Shown piece by piece: positions 8,108-17,017 of a stretch of DNA of 64,000 nt. The DNA is from Pseudothauera lacus. Lineage in GTDB: Bacteria > Pseudomonadota > Gammaproteobacteria > Burkholderiales > Rhodocyclaceae. A program made the position numbers and the translations under genes. The stretch's first letter is position 1. Each line of letters opens with the position of its first letter. The DNA is taken from contig NZ_PZKC01000002.1 of assembly GCF_003034845.1 (NCBI RefSeq), positions 248,001 through 312,000 on the forward strand. Reading direction: 5' to 3'. The notes beneath the pieces are model-generated. The model worked only from the letters and a program-made list of their open reading frames with translations, had not been told where the DNA came from and searched no databases.

Positions 8108-8754
8108 TGGCGCGTCCGGTCGTCTTCGTGCTGGCCGGCGTCAACGGTGCCGGCAAGAGCTCGGTCGGCGGCTACCTGCTGGCGCAGGCCGGTCTGAACT
8201 GGTTCAACCCCGACCAGTACGCCCGCGAATTGCGCGCTGCGACGAACTGCCCACAGACCCAGGCCAATGCGGATGCCTGGCAGGAGGGCATGCGCCGCCT
8301 CGACGAAGCCCTGGCCCGTGGGCAGGCATACGCTTTCGAGACCACCCTCGGCGGCAACACCGTTCCCGCACGCCTGCGGGCAGCGGCCGCAACCCATGAC
8401 CTGATCGTCTGGTACTGCGGTCTGAGTTCGCCCGAACTGCATCTCGCCCGGGTCAGGGCGCGCGTTGCTGCAGGCGGTCACGACATTGCAGAAGCCCGTA
8501 TCCGGGAACGCTGGAACACCTCGCGCGCCAACCTGATCGCGCTGATGCCCCACCTTGCCGGCCTGTGCGTCTTCGACAACAGTGCGGACGCCGCTGCCGA
8601 CGGCACCATCCCCGATCCCGTCCGGGTGCTGGAGATGGGCGAGGGACGCATCCTGTGGCCGAGTACACCGGGTGATCTGCGTGCTACGCCGGAGTGGGCG
8701 AAACCGCTGCTTGAGGCCGCGTTCTTGATGAGTCACTTAGACGAGCCGACATGA
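8107..8754 (+). CDS. Zeta-toxin-like P-loop kinase
   Basis: 215 residues. The Walker A is GVNGAGKSS at about residues 11-19, followed by NPDQYARELRAA. Then come the FETTLGG segment and the R-x-R...R-x-RIRERW arginine-rich lid, all typical of zeta-toxin/AAA_33 P-loop kinases. Zeta toxins phosphorylate UDP-N-acetylglucosamine and block wall synthesis, but many relatives in this family have other or unknown substrates. It is coupled to the Phd-like gene. Toxin activity is inferred from family and context. Confidence 0.75.
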   Translation: MARPVVFVLAGVNGAGKSSVGGYLLAQAGLNWFNPDQYARELRAATNCPQTQANADAWQEGMRRLDEALARGQAYAFETTLGGNTVPARLRAAAATHDLIVWYCGLSSPELHLARVRARVAAGGHDIAEARIRERWNTSRANLIALMPHLAGLCVFDNSADAAADGTIPDPVRVLEMGEGRILWPSTPGDLRATPEWAKPLLEAAFLMSHLDEPT

Positions 8755-9018
8755 CCAGCTGGTGGTGACTGGAAGATCTTAGGAAATCGACAACTGTGTC
8801 ATCAATGCATGGGCGAGGCCGACAGCCTGACCTCAAGCGCATGAAGCGGTTTGAGGGTTCTGTCATGCCAAGGCTTCGCGTCCGGCGGGATGGATAGGCG
8901 TCAGGCATGGCCAATGCGGGATATCGCCAGCGCTGAGAGCTGATCCTCAGTTGCTGCAAGGCGGCGGGGCAGTGCGCTGCGGTTGGAACGCACGGCCCCG
9001 TTCAGGAAGAGGCCGGTC
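8755..9018. other. Gene-free spacer between kinase and PEP-CTERM gene
   Basis: 264 bases between two convergent genes. I see no ORF with a credible start, no clear terminator hairpin followed by Ts, and no tRNA-like sequence. Confidence 0.5.
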
Positions 9019-9666
9019 TCAGGCCATTGCCGCCTTGCGCCGGCGCGCCACCGCGCCCAGTACGCCGAGGCCGGCGAGCATCATCGCGTAGGTGCCGGGT
9101 TCGGGTACCGCGGGAATCACATCCACGCCGCTGAAGTTGTAGGCCTGCAGGTAGGTGCCGTCAGTGTATCCACCTGAATTGAAGACGACCGTGTCGACGC
9201 CCAGGAAATCGAGATCTACGGTGACGGGCACGCCGAACTGCACCGAAAACTCAAGGAAGTAAACAGCGATGTTGCCGCGATAGCCAGTGGCAGTAGCGAA
9301 GTTGTCCCAGACTGGTTCGGTGGTCTCCCCCCAAGGGTTGAACTCAACCATTGTGGCGCTGAGAAGATCAAAGTGGCTGCCGTCGGCTGACCAGACGATC
9401 GTGTCCGCGTGGTAGAAGTCAGTACCCAGGGGCGTGGTGGCGTAGTTGCTCCAGAATGGCTCGTAGTATGGATGGACCCAGTTGGACTGGTAGCCATCAC
9501 CCAGTTCGGTCACAGCATGGTGTGGGTAGCCTGAGGCGACGACGTCCCAGTCGCCTGGGGCGGGATTGGAGTAGATGACGTAAACATCGGAGGCCATGGC
9601 GCTGACAGGCGCGGCAGCGCAACTCAGGGCGACGGTGGCGGCGGTCAGCCAGTTCTTTGCTTTCAT
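9019..9666 (-). CDS. PEP-CTERM sorting-domain secreted protein
   Basis: 215 residues. The N-terminal signal peptide is MKAKNWLTAATVALSCAAAP with cleavage near AMA-SD. The C-terminus carries VPEPGTYAMMLAGLGVLGAV then ARRRK: the PEP motif, a membrane helix and a basic tail, the target of exosortase (EpsH family). The middle, rich in Trp, Tyr and Gly, is not recognised. Such proteins are exported with exopolysaccharide in Rhodocyclales; the exosortase itself is not in the window. The start is the ATG with the signal peptide; upstream in-frame residues look random. Confidence 0.88.
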   Translation of the reverse strand: MKAKNWLTAATVALSCAAAPVSAMASDVYVIYSNPAPGDWDVVASGYPHHAVTELGDGYQSNWVHPYYEPFWSNYATTPLGTDFYHADTIVWSADGSHFDLLSATMVEFNPWGETTEPVWDNFATATGYRGNIAVYFLEFSVQFGVPVTVDLDFLGVDTVVFNSGGYTDGTYLQAYNFSGVDVIPAVPEPGTYAMMLAGLGVLGAVARRRKAAMA

Positions 9667-9859
9667 CGATTCTTCCGCGTGTTGTGGTTGACGTTGAAAT
9701 GTGAAGGCAGGCTTGCAGGGATCTGAAGACCAGCTTGTGCTGCACAATGCCTGAGGCATTATCTTGTCTGATTAGGGGGCGCCTTGCAATTTGCATTTAT
9801 CGAACGGGCCCGCCGCGGTGACGGACGGCGCTGCCGTCAAGCTGTGAAGGCAGGTCGCC

Positions 9860-9883
9860 CGACGCACCTCGGCAGGTGCGTCG
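9860..9883. other. 10-bp perfect hairpin/palindrome in a divergent intergenic region
   Basis: CGACGCACCT (9860-9869) and AGGTGCGTCG (9874-9883) pair around CGGC. It lies between the PEP-CTERM gene (leftward) and the HTH regulator (rightward), so it cannot be a terminator for either. It may be an operator for the adjacent regulator or a REP-like unit. Confidence 0.5.
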
Positions 9884-9992
9884 CGAGCCGAGCGACAGGG
9901 GGTACCGTCTGACGATACTCACGCATAATCGGCTGTAAATAAGTTATGGATGCAATATCCTGCATGCATCTTCAATACGCAGCCCCGCCATC

Positions 9993-10754
9993 ATGAGCAC
10001 ATCCGCCGATCTCGTTGCCGTTCTCAAGTCCGAATTGCGCGACGCCCGCATTACCTACGCCGAACTGGCCGGCCGCATTGGCCTTGCCGAATCCTCCGTG
10101 AAGCGCATGTTCGCCCGCGATGGCGACATGCCGCTGTCGCGCGTCGATGAAATCTGCCGCGTGCTCGGGCTGGATTTCGTCGACCTCGCCCGCCGCGTTG
10201 CCGACCGCCAGCCGCTGCTCGCCGAGCTGACGCTGGAGCAGGAGCAGGCGGTGGTGGCCGACCGCCGCCTGCTGCTGGTGGCGATCTGCTGCATGAGCCA
10301 GTGGAGCGCGGAACAGATCGTCGCCACCTACCGCATGGATGCGGCCGAATGCACCGGCCATCTGCTGCGCCTGGACCGACTCGGCATCATCGAACTGCGC
10401 CCGCTCAACCGCTACCGCCTGCGCGTGGCCAAGGGTTTCCGCTGGCGCGCAAACGGACCGGTGATGAGCTACTTCCGCACGGAGGTGCTGGATGACTACT
10501 TCGCCGGCGGCTTCGACGGTGAGGCGGAGATGCTCACCGTAGTACACGGGCAGATCGGTGCCGGGCTGGCGAACAGCTTTCGCGAGCGGCTGGCGCGGGT
10601 GGGGGAAGATTTTGCGCGCCAGCACATCGTGGATCAGAAGCTGCCTGCCACACAGCGGCGGCCCTACACGCTGGTGATCGCCATGCGGTCGTGGCTGATG
10701 GCGGCGTTTCGGGACATGAAACGTGAGGAAGTGGCGTGGCCGGATGCGTCTTAG
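9993..10754 (+). CDS. XRE-type helix-turn-helix transcriptional regulator
   Basis: 253 residues. The N-terminal HTH (about 16-65) reads ITYAELAGRIGLAESSVKRM, with LSRVDEICRVLGLDFVDLAR completing the Cro/CI fold. The remaining 190 residues form a winged-helix-like and ligand-type region without a recognised motif. It stands alone, divergent from the PEP-CTERM gene, with a 10-bp palindrome between them that might be its operator. Its targets are unknown. Confidence 0.8.
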   Translation: MSTSADLVAVLKSELRDARITYAELAGRIGLAESSVKRMFARDGDMPLSRVDEICRVLGLDFVDLARRVADRQPLLAELTLEQEQAVVADRRLLLVAICCMSQWSAEQIVATYRMDAAECTGHLLRLDRLGIIELRPLNRYRLRVAKGFRWRANGPVMSYFRTEVLDDYFAGGFDGEAEMLTVVHGQIGAGLANSFRERLARVGEDFARQHIVDQKLPATQRRPYTLVIAMRSWLMAAFRDMKREEVAWPDAS

Positions 10755-10762
10755 GGCGGGTT

Positions 10763-10930
10763 CCTCCCCCTTCAAGGGGGAGGTTAGGAGGGGGATGGGT
10801 TTCGGTTCAGCGCTGAGATGGACCCATCCCCACCCCAGCCCGGGAGTCTCCGCTTCGCTCCGCCGCTCCGGCGGCGCAGAGCAGTGCTCTGCGAAACCCC
10901 GCCTCCGCCCCCTTGAAGGGGAGGGGGCGG
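10763..10930. repeat. Intergenic inverted-repeat cluster
   Basis: A palindrome CCTCCCCCTTCAAGGGGGAGG-like unit (10763-10783) is mirrored by CCCCCTTGAAGGGG (10908-10921). Between them lies CGCAGAGC-AGT-GCTCTGCG (10875-10893). The outer pair can also pair with each other over 150 bases. It looks like a composite REP/BIME-type element between two co-oriented genes, with no coding potential. Confidence 0.65.
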
Positions 10931-10996
10931 GCCTTGCCTGTCTGAATCGAAGTCGAACTTCTTACGAATACCTACGAATCTGACCCGGAGCCCCAT

Positions 10997-13150
10997 ATGT
11001 TCCGCACCCTCATCAAATCCCTCCTGCGCGGCGTCGCCCGCGTGCTCTTCCGCGTGCGCCTCGAAGGCCGCATGCCGGCGCCCACCGGGCGACTGCTGGT
11101 CATCGCCAACCACGAGTCCTTTCTCGACGGCCTGCTGCTGGGCCTCTTCCTGCCGCTCAATCCGGTGTTCGTCGTGCATACCACGGTGGTGAAGAACTTC
11201 TGGTTCCGTCTGGTGCTGATGCTGGTTGACCACCTCGCGGTCGACCCCACCAGCCCGATGGCGATGAAGCGCGTCGTGCGCCTGATCGAATCCGGCCGCC
11301 CGGTGGTGATCTTCCCGGAAGGGCGCATCACCACCACCGGCAGCCTGATGAAGACCTACGACGGTCCGGCCTTCGTCGCCGCGCGCACCGGGGCGACGCT
11401 GCTGCCGGTGCGCATCGATGGCGCCGCGCGTACCTACTTCTCGCGCCTCGGCGGGCGCTATCCGCGCCATCTGCTGCCGCAGATCAGCCTCTTCATCCAG
11501 CCCACCACGCACATCGCCATGCCCGCTGCGCCTACCGCGCGTGAGCGCCGCCGCAAGGCGGGGGAGGCGATGCGCCGGGTGATGCAGGAAATGATCTTTG
11601 CCACCCGCCCGCAGCAGACCCTGTTCGAGGCCCTGCTCGACGCCGCCGCCATCCACGGCACCCAGCGCCGCCTGGTGGAGGACCTCAAGCAGCAGGAGTA
11701 TTCCTACGGTGAGCTGCTGCGCATGGCGCTCGGCCTCGGCCGCCTGGTGTCGCGCCACACCCGGGTGGGGGAGAACGTCGGCGTGATGTTGCCCAATCTG
11801 GCGCCGACGCTGGCGCTGGTGTTCGGCCTCAGCGCGCAGCGCCGGGTGCCGGCGATGCTCAACTACACCGCCGGCGTCGATGGCCTGCAGGCCGCGTGCA
11901 CCGCGGCGCAGATCCGTACCGTGCTGACTTCGCGTGCCTTCGTCGAACAGGCCAAGCTGGCGGGCAAGCTCGCCGCGCTGGAGGGTGTCGAACTGCTCTA
12001 CCTGGAAGACCTTCGCGCAGCCATGACGCTGGCCGACAAGCTGTGGCTGGTGCTGTGGGCGGCGCGCTTCCCGCGGGCGGCCACCCACATCGGCCACGCC
12101 GAAGACCCGGCGGTGATCCTGTTCACCTCCGGCTCCGAGGGCAAGCCCAAGGGCGTGGTGCTCTCGCACCGTGCGCTGCTCGCCAACATTGCGCAGATCC
12201 GCGCGGTGGTGGATTTCTCCGTCGATGACAAGGTGCTCAATGCGCTGCCGCTGTTCCACTCCTTCGGCCTCACCGCCGGCGGTCTGCTGCCGGTACTGTG
12301 CGGCGCCAACGTCTTCCTCTACCCCAGCCCGCTGCACTACCGGGTGATCCCGGAGCTGGCCTACGACCGCGGCTGCACCGTGCTGTTCGGCACCTCGACC
12401 TTCCTCGGCAACTACGCCAAACACGCCCACCCCTACGACTTCCACCGCCTGCGCTACGTCATCGCCGGGGCCGAGAAGCTCGCCGAGCCGGTGCGCGAGC
12501 TGTGGTTCGACAAGTTCGGCATCCGCATCTTCGAAGGCTACGGCGCCACCGAAACTGCTCCGGTGATTGCGGTGAACACTCCGATGGCCTTCCGCCGCGG
12601 CACCGTCGGCCAGGTGCTGCCCGGTCTGCACGCCCGCCTGGAGGCGGTGCCGGGCATCGATGACAAGGGCGGGCACTGCGGCATGCTGCACGTGAGTGGC
12701 CCCAACCTGATGAGCGGCTATCTCAAGGTCGATCAGCCGGGCGTGCTGCAGGCGCCGGTCTCCGGCATGGGCGAAGGCTGGTACGAAACCGGCGACGTGG
12801 TGGAGATCGACGACGACGGCTTCGTGCGCATCGTCGGGCGGGTGAAGCGTTTCGCCAAGATTGCCGGCGAGATGGTCAGCCTGGAGGTGGTGGAGAAGAT
12901 CGCCGCGGCGGCGTCGCCGGCCGGCCAGCATGCCGCCAGCAGCCGCGCGGATGCGGCCAAGGGTGAGGCACTGGTGCTGTTCACCACCGATGGCGCCCTG
13001 AGCCGCGACGCCTTGTTGGCTGCAGTGCAATCCGCCGGTGCGCCAGAACTTGCAGTGCCAAGGATCATCGTACGTCTGGATGCGCTGCCGCTGCTCGGCA
13101 CCGGCAAGATCGACCATGTCACGCTCAAGCAACGTGCGGAGGCTGCCTGA
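10997..13150 (+). CDS. Aas-like bifunctional acyltransferase/acyl-ACP synthetase
   Basis: 717 residues, close to E. coli Aas (719). The N-terminal PlsC-type acyltransferase has H39-x4-D44 (NHESFLD) and FPEGRIT. The C-terminal AMP-forming synthetase has ILFTSGSEGKPKGV (P-loop), FEGYGATE (A5) and WYETGDV (A7). Aas re-acylates lysophosphatidylethanolamine imported by LplT. The following genes encode an amidohydrolase and an LplT-PlsC fusion, with start/stop overlaps, so this is a phospholipid-repair operon. The substrate is inferred from family. Confidence 0.85.
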   Translation: MFRTLIKSLLRGVARVLFRVRLEGRMPAPTGRLLVIANHESFLDGLLLGLFLPLNPVFVVHTTVVKNFWFRLVLMLVDHLAVDPTSPMAMKRVVRLIESGRPVVIFPEGRITTTGSLMKTYDGPAFVAARTGATLLPVRIDGAARTYFSRLGGRYPRHLLPQISLFIQPTTHIAMPAAPTARERRRKAGEAMRRVMQEMIFATRPQQTLFEALLDAAAIHGTQRRLVEDLKQQEYSYGELLRMALGLGRLVSRHTRVGENVGVMLPNLAPTLALVFGLSAQRRVPAMLNYTAGVDGLQAACTAAQIRTVLTSRAFVEQAKLAGKLAALEGVELLYLEDLRAAMTLADKLWLVLWAARFPRAATHIGHAEDPAVILFTSGSEGKPKGVVLSHRALLANIAQIRAVVDFSVDDKVLNALPLFHSFGLTAGGLLPVLCGANVFLYPSPLHYRVIPELAYDRGCTVLFGTSTFLGNYAKHAHPYDFHRLRYVIAGAEKLAEPVRELWFDKFGIRIFEGYGATETAPVIAVNTPMAFRRGTVGQVLPGLHARLEAVPGIDDKGGHCGMLHVSGPNLMSGYLKVDQPGVLQAPVSGMGEGWYETGDVVEIDDDGFVRIVGRVKRFAKIAGEMVSLEVVEKIAAAASPAGQHAASSRADAAKGEALVLFTTDGALSRDALLAAVQSAGAPELAVPRIIVRLDALPLLGTGKIDHVTLKQRAEAA

Positions 13151-14418
13151 TGAACATCCGTGCCGGCAATTTCTCCCCCGCCCGCCGCCGCTGGCTGCGT
13201 GCCGGGCTGGCCGCCGGCACTCTGGTGGCGGGCGGCAGTGCGGCGATGCTGTTCGCCCAGCCCAGGCTCTTCAATCCCTGCCTGTCCGATCTGCCCGACG
13301 AGCTGGCGCATCACCCGCTGGTGGCCGCCGCGTGGGCGGAGCTGGACCCGGCCCTGGTGTGGGATTGCCATGCCCATCTGGCCGGCACCGGCGATGGCGG
13401 GCATGGCATCGAGATGTCGCCGGAGATGCTCAGCCCGCTCAATCCGCTGCAGTACCTGCAGCGTCTGTTCTACCTCAACGCCGGTTGTGTGCACGAGGCG
13501 CCGGGGCGGGTCGATGACAGCTATGTGGAGCGCCTGCACAACCTCAGCGCGGGCATGGCGCCGGGCTACAAGACCATGCTGTTCGCCTTTGACCGCGCCC
13601 ATGCGGAGGATGGTACGCCCCTGCCCGAGCACAGCGCGCTATACGTGCCGGATGCCTATGCTCGCGATGTGGCGCGTGCGGCGCCCGAACGCTTCGAGTG
13701 GGTGTGCTCCATCCACCCCTGGCGTGCCGACGCGCTCGACGCGCTGGCGCAGGCCGCCGCCGAGGGCGCGCGGGCGGTGAAGTGGCTGCCGCCGGCGCAG
13801 GGCATCGACCCCGACACCCCGGCCTGCGAGCGCTACTACCGCAAGCTGGCCGAACTCGACCTGCCGCTGATCACCCATGTCGGCGAGGAGCGCGCGATGC
13901 ACGGCGCCGGGCGGCCCGAGTGGGGCAACCCGCTGCGCCTGCGGCGCGCGCTCGACCAGGGCGTGCGGGTGGTGATGGCGCATTGCGCGACCATCGGCGA
14001 AGACGTTGACACCGATCAGGGCGAGGCCGGTCCGCGGGTGCCCAGCTTCACCCTGTTCGACCGCATGATGGGCGAAGAAAGGCACAAGAAGCTGCTCTTT
14101 GGCGACATTTCCGCCATCATCCTGCGCAACCGCCGCCTGGACGTGCTGCGCACCGTGATCGAGCGCAGCGACTGGCATCCGCGCCTGCTCTACGGCACCG
14201 ACTACCCGCTGCCCGGCATCCTGCCGCTGATCTCGCCGGCCGCGCTGGCGCGCGCGCAGATGCTGGACGAATCGGCGGTGGCGGTGCTGGAGGCCATCCG
14301 CGCGCATAATCCGCTGCTGTTTACCTTCGTGCTCAAACGCCACCTGACGAGCAACGGCCGCCGCCTGCCGGCGACCGTGTTCGAGACCCGCCGCTTCTTC
14401 GACCGGACGACCGCATGA
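13150..14418 (+). CDS. Exported amidohydrolase-like TIM-barrel protein
   Basis: 422 residues. It starts with a basic region RRRWLRAGLAAGTLVAGGSA, a twin-arginine-like signal or N-terminal anchor. The first metal motif is D-C-H-A-H-L (HxH), then KWLPPAQGIDP, ITHVGEE (metal His), VMAHCATIGED and LLYGTDYPLPG (metal Asp). These are the landmarks of amidohydrolase family 2 (TIM barrel). It starts at the base where the upstream Aas-like gene ends (TGATG) and overlaps the MFS gene by 4 bases. A role in cleaving lipid head groups would fit context but is speculation. Confidence 0.8.
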   Translation: MNIRAGNFSPARRRWLRAGLAAGTLVAGGSAAMLFAQPRLFNPCLSDLPDELAHHPLVAAAWAELDPALVWDCHAHLAGTGDGGHGIEMSPEMLSPLNPLQYLQRLFYLNAGCVHEAPGRVDDSYVERLHNLSAGMAPGYKTMLFAFDRAHAEDGTPLPEHSALYVPDAYARDVARAAPERFEWVCSIHPWRADALDALAQAAAEGARAVKWLPPAQGIDPDTPACERYYRKLAELDLPLITHVGEERAMHGAGRPEWGNPLRLRRALDQGVRVVMAHCATIGEDVDTDQGEAGPRVPSFTLFDRMMGEERHKKLLFGDISAIILRNRRLDVLRTVIERSDWHPRLLYGTDYPLPGILPLISPAALARAQMLDESAVAVLEAIRAHNPLLFTFVLKRHLTSNGRRLPATVFETRRFFDRTTA

Positions 14419-16295
14419 GCTCCCAGTTCAAACTGCTGCAGGAACGCCGCTTCCTGCCCTTCTTCCTGACCCAGTTCCTCGGCGCCTTCAACGACAACTT
14501 CTACAAGAACGCGCTGGTGGTGCTGGTCACCTTCCAGGCCGCGCGGCTTACGGACTTGTCGCCCGGCGTGCTGGTGAACATCGCCGCGGGGCTGTTCATC
14601 CTGCCCTTCTTCCTCTTCTCCGCCACCGCCGGGCAGTTTGCCGACAAGTTCGAGAAGAGCCGGCTGATCCGTTTCACCAAGCTGCTGGAAATCGCCATCA
14701 TGGTGCTGGCCACGGTGGCCTTTGCGCTCTCCTCGGTCAAGCTGATGCTCGCCACCCTGTTCCTGATGGGCACCCAGTCGGCCATCTTCGGCCCGGTGAA
14801 GTACGCCATTCTCCCCCAGGTGCTGGACGAGACCGAACTGGTGGGCGGCAACGCGCTGGTGGAGTCGGGCACCTTCGTCGCCATCCTCCTCGGTACCCTC
14901 GTCGGTGGCCTGTTGATCGTGGTGCCGGCCGGCAGCGTGTGGGTGTCGGCCGGAGTGGTGGCCACCGCGCTGCTGGGCTATCTCGCCAGCCGTTCGATCC
15001 CGCCGGTGGCCGCCGCCGATCCGGCGATGAAGGTCGCCTGGAATCCGTTCGTCCAGACCTGGCAGATGGTCGGTTTCGCGCGCGAGAACCGCACGGTGTT
15101 CCTCTCCATCCTCGGCATCTCGTGGTTCTGGTTCTACGGCGCGGTGTTCCTGTCGCAGTTCCCCGGCTTCGCCTCCGAGGTGCTGGGCGGCGACGAGAAG
15201 GCGGTGACCCTGCTGCTGGCGGTGTTCTCGGTGGGCATCGCGATCGGCTCGCTGCTGTGCGAGCGCCTCTCCGGCAAGCATGTGGAGATCGGCCTGGTGC
15301 CCTTCGGCTCCATCGGCCTCACCGTCTTCGGCCTCGATCTGTGGTGGGCGAGCAGCGCGCTGGAGGCCGGTGCGGCGATGCGCCCGCTTTCCGAACTGCT
15401 GGCCGAGCCGGTGACCTGGCGCATCCTCTTCGATCTGGTGATGATCGCGCTGTGCGGCGGCTTCTACATCGTGCCGCTGTACGCCCTGGTGCAGAGCCGC
15501 TCCGCGCCCTCGCACCGCTCGCGCATCATCGCCGCCAACAACATCCTCAACGCCGCCTTCATGGTGGTGGCCGCGGCCATGGGTGCCGGGCTGCTCGCCG
15601 CCGGTGCCAGCGTCCAGCAGCTCTTCCTGATCACCGCGCTGCTCAACGCCGTGGTGGCGATCTACATCTACACCCTGGTGCCGGAGTTCCTGCTGCGCTT
15701 CATCGTCTGGCTGCTGGTGCACACCGTGTACCGCCTGCGTGTGCAAGGCATGGAGCATGTGCCGGAGGAAGGCGGCGCGGTGATCGTCGCCAACCACGTC
15801 AGCTTCGTCGATGCGCTGATCATCATGGCCGCCTCGCGCCGCCCGGTGCGCTTCGTCATGGACCACCGCATCTTCCGCTGGCCCATCCTGTCCTTCGTGT
15901 TCCGCACCAGCCGGGCGATTCCCATCGCCTCGGCAAAGGAAGACCCGGCAATGATGGAGCGCGCCTTCGACGAGGTCGCGCGCGCCCTGGAAGCCGGCGA
16001 GCTGGTCGGCATCTTCCCGGAAGGGCGGATCACCGACAGCGGCGAGCTCTACCCCTTCCGTCCCGGCATCGCGCGGATCGTCGAGCGCACCCCGGTACCC
16101 GTGGTGCCGCTGGCGCTGCGCGGCCTGTGGGGCAGCTTCTTCAGCCGCAAGGACGGCCCGGCGATGAGCCGCCCCTTCCGTCGCGGCGCCTTCAACCGCA
16201 TCGAACTGGTCGCCGCGGCGCCGGTGCCCCCCGCAGCGGTGACGCCCGAAGGGCTGCAGGAACAGGTCGCCGCGCTGCGTGGCGAGCGGCGCTGA
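14415..16295 (+). CDS. LplT-like MFS transporter fused to a PlsC acyltransferase
   Basis: 626 residues. The first 410 or so form a 12-helix MFS transporter starting FKLLQERRFLPFFLTQFLGA and FNDNFYKNAL, a signature of LplT lysophospholipid flippases. The C-terminal 190 residues are a PlsC domain with NHVSFVDA (H-x4-D) and FPEGRIT. The fusion would couple inward flipping of lysophospholipid to re-acylation. The same organism already has an acyltransferase in the Aas-like protein, so there are two PlsC domains in one operon. Confidence 0.88.
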   Translation: MSSQFKLLQERRFLPFFLTQFLGAFNDNFYKNALVVLVTFQAARLTDLSPGVLVNIAAGLFILPFFLFSATAGQFADKFEKSRLIRFTKLLEIAIMVLATVAFALSSVKLMLATLFLMGTQSAIFGPVKYAILPQVLDETELVGGNALVESGTFVAILLGTLVGGLLIVVPAGSVWVSAGVVATALLGYLASRSIPPVAAADPAMKVAWNPFVQTWQMVGFARENRTVFLSILGISWFWFYGAVFLSQFPGFASEVLGGDEKAVTLLLAVFSVGIAIGSLLCERLSGKHVEIGLVPFGSIGLTVFGLDLWWASSALEAGAAMRPLSELLAEPVTWRILFDLVMIALCGGFYIVPLYALVQSRSAPSHRSRIIAANNILNAAFMVVAAAMGAGLLAAGASVQQLFLITALLNAVVAIYIYTLVPEFLLRFIVWLLVHTVYRLRVQGMEHVPEEGGAVIVANHVSFVDALIIMAASRRPVRFVMDHRIFRWPILSFVFRTSRAIPIASAKEDPAMMERAFDEVARALEAGELVGIFPEGRITDSGELYPFRPGIARIVERTPVPVVPLALRGLWGSFFSRKDGPAMSRPFRRGAFNRIELVAAAPVPPAAVTPEGLQEQVAALRGERR

Positions 16296-16669
16296 GCAGG
16301 GCGACTGGGGAAGCCCGGCAAGCAAATACCGCTTGCCATGAGAGAAGCAAGCCCTGCCCCAGGCGTTGCAGTTGAGTTGCCGCTGCCGACCCTAAAGAGC
16401 CGCTCAGGTTTTTTCAGCCAACGTCGGCAGTGCAGCGGTTGAAGCCGTTTGACAGCATGAATTGGTGGAGCGCTGATCGATGGCTTAATGTGTTCAAACG
16501 GTCATACGAACCGCCCACGTCATACCCGCGAATCGGCCCGAGTTGACGGCCAGGTTTTGCCGATTAGCGAGCAGCATGCGAAGGTGGCGTGGCGCCTCAA
16601 TACCGAAGTCGTCTCCGGTGGCGCCAAGGTAGTTTGCTCTAACGTACCAATAACGGTACAGTTCAAATC
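16296..16669. other. Gene-free region with a MITE end fragment
   Basis: 374 bases without a credible ORF. At 16314-16331 the sequence CCCGGCAAGCAAATACCG matches the left end of the 7471-7610 element at 17 of 18 positions, so it is a probable solo end. The rest, up to the HigBA-type promoter, shows no recognised feature. Confidence 0.6.
16644..16659 (+). promoter_or_regulatory. Candidate operator of the HigBA-type operon
   Basis: GTACC-AATAAC-GGTAC is a perfect 5-bp inverted repeat 10 bases upstream of the toxin start. Antitoxins of this type usually bind such palindromes at the operon promoter. Placement is the main support. Confidence 0.55.
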
Positions 16670-17017
16670 ATGAAGACCCCGATCCTGGACGTGCGTTTTT
16701 TCGCCACAGAAAGTGGTAACGAGCCTGTACGAGATTGGCTGAAAGCGCTACCTGCCTCCGAGCGCCGCAAGATTGGCGAAGACATCAAGACGGTGCAGTT
16801 CGGCTGGCCGCTCGGAATGCCATTGGTGCGCAAACTGGCAAAGGATCTATGGGAAGTCCGAATTCATCTCGCGGACAGGATTGCACGGGTGCTGTTTACT
16901 GTGGTCGGGCACACGATGATGTTGCTTCATGCCTTCATCAAGAAATCACAGGCCACACCAGCCGATGAACTGGAAGTGGGCAAGCGTCGTTTGCAACAAC
17001 TCAGGAGTAGCGCATGA
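16670..17017 (+). CDS. HigB-type (RelE/ParE superfamily) toxin
   Basis: 115 residues beginning MKTPILDVRFFATESGNEPV. It shows the family pattern VRDWLKALPASERRKIGEDI, MPLVRKLAKDLWEVRIHLAD then RIARVLFTVVGHTMMLLHAF and IKKSQ. This is the phage Gp49-like/HigB mRNA interferase fold. The toxin precedes the antitoxin, as in higBA. It overlaps the antitoxin gene by 4 bases (ATGA). It likely cleaves ribosome-bound mRNA. Confidence 0.88.
   Translation: MKTPILDVRFFATESGNEPVRDWLKALPASERRKIGEDIKTVQFGWPLGMPLVRKLAKDLWEVRIHLADRIARVLFTVVGHTMMLLHAFIKKSQATPADELEVGKRRLQQLRSSA

Noticed and set aside
16488-16673. A 61-codon ORF before the HigB-type toxin
   Set aside because: It has no ribosome site or family resemblance and covers the operator and promoter region.
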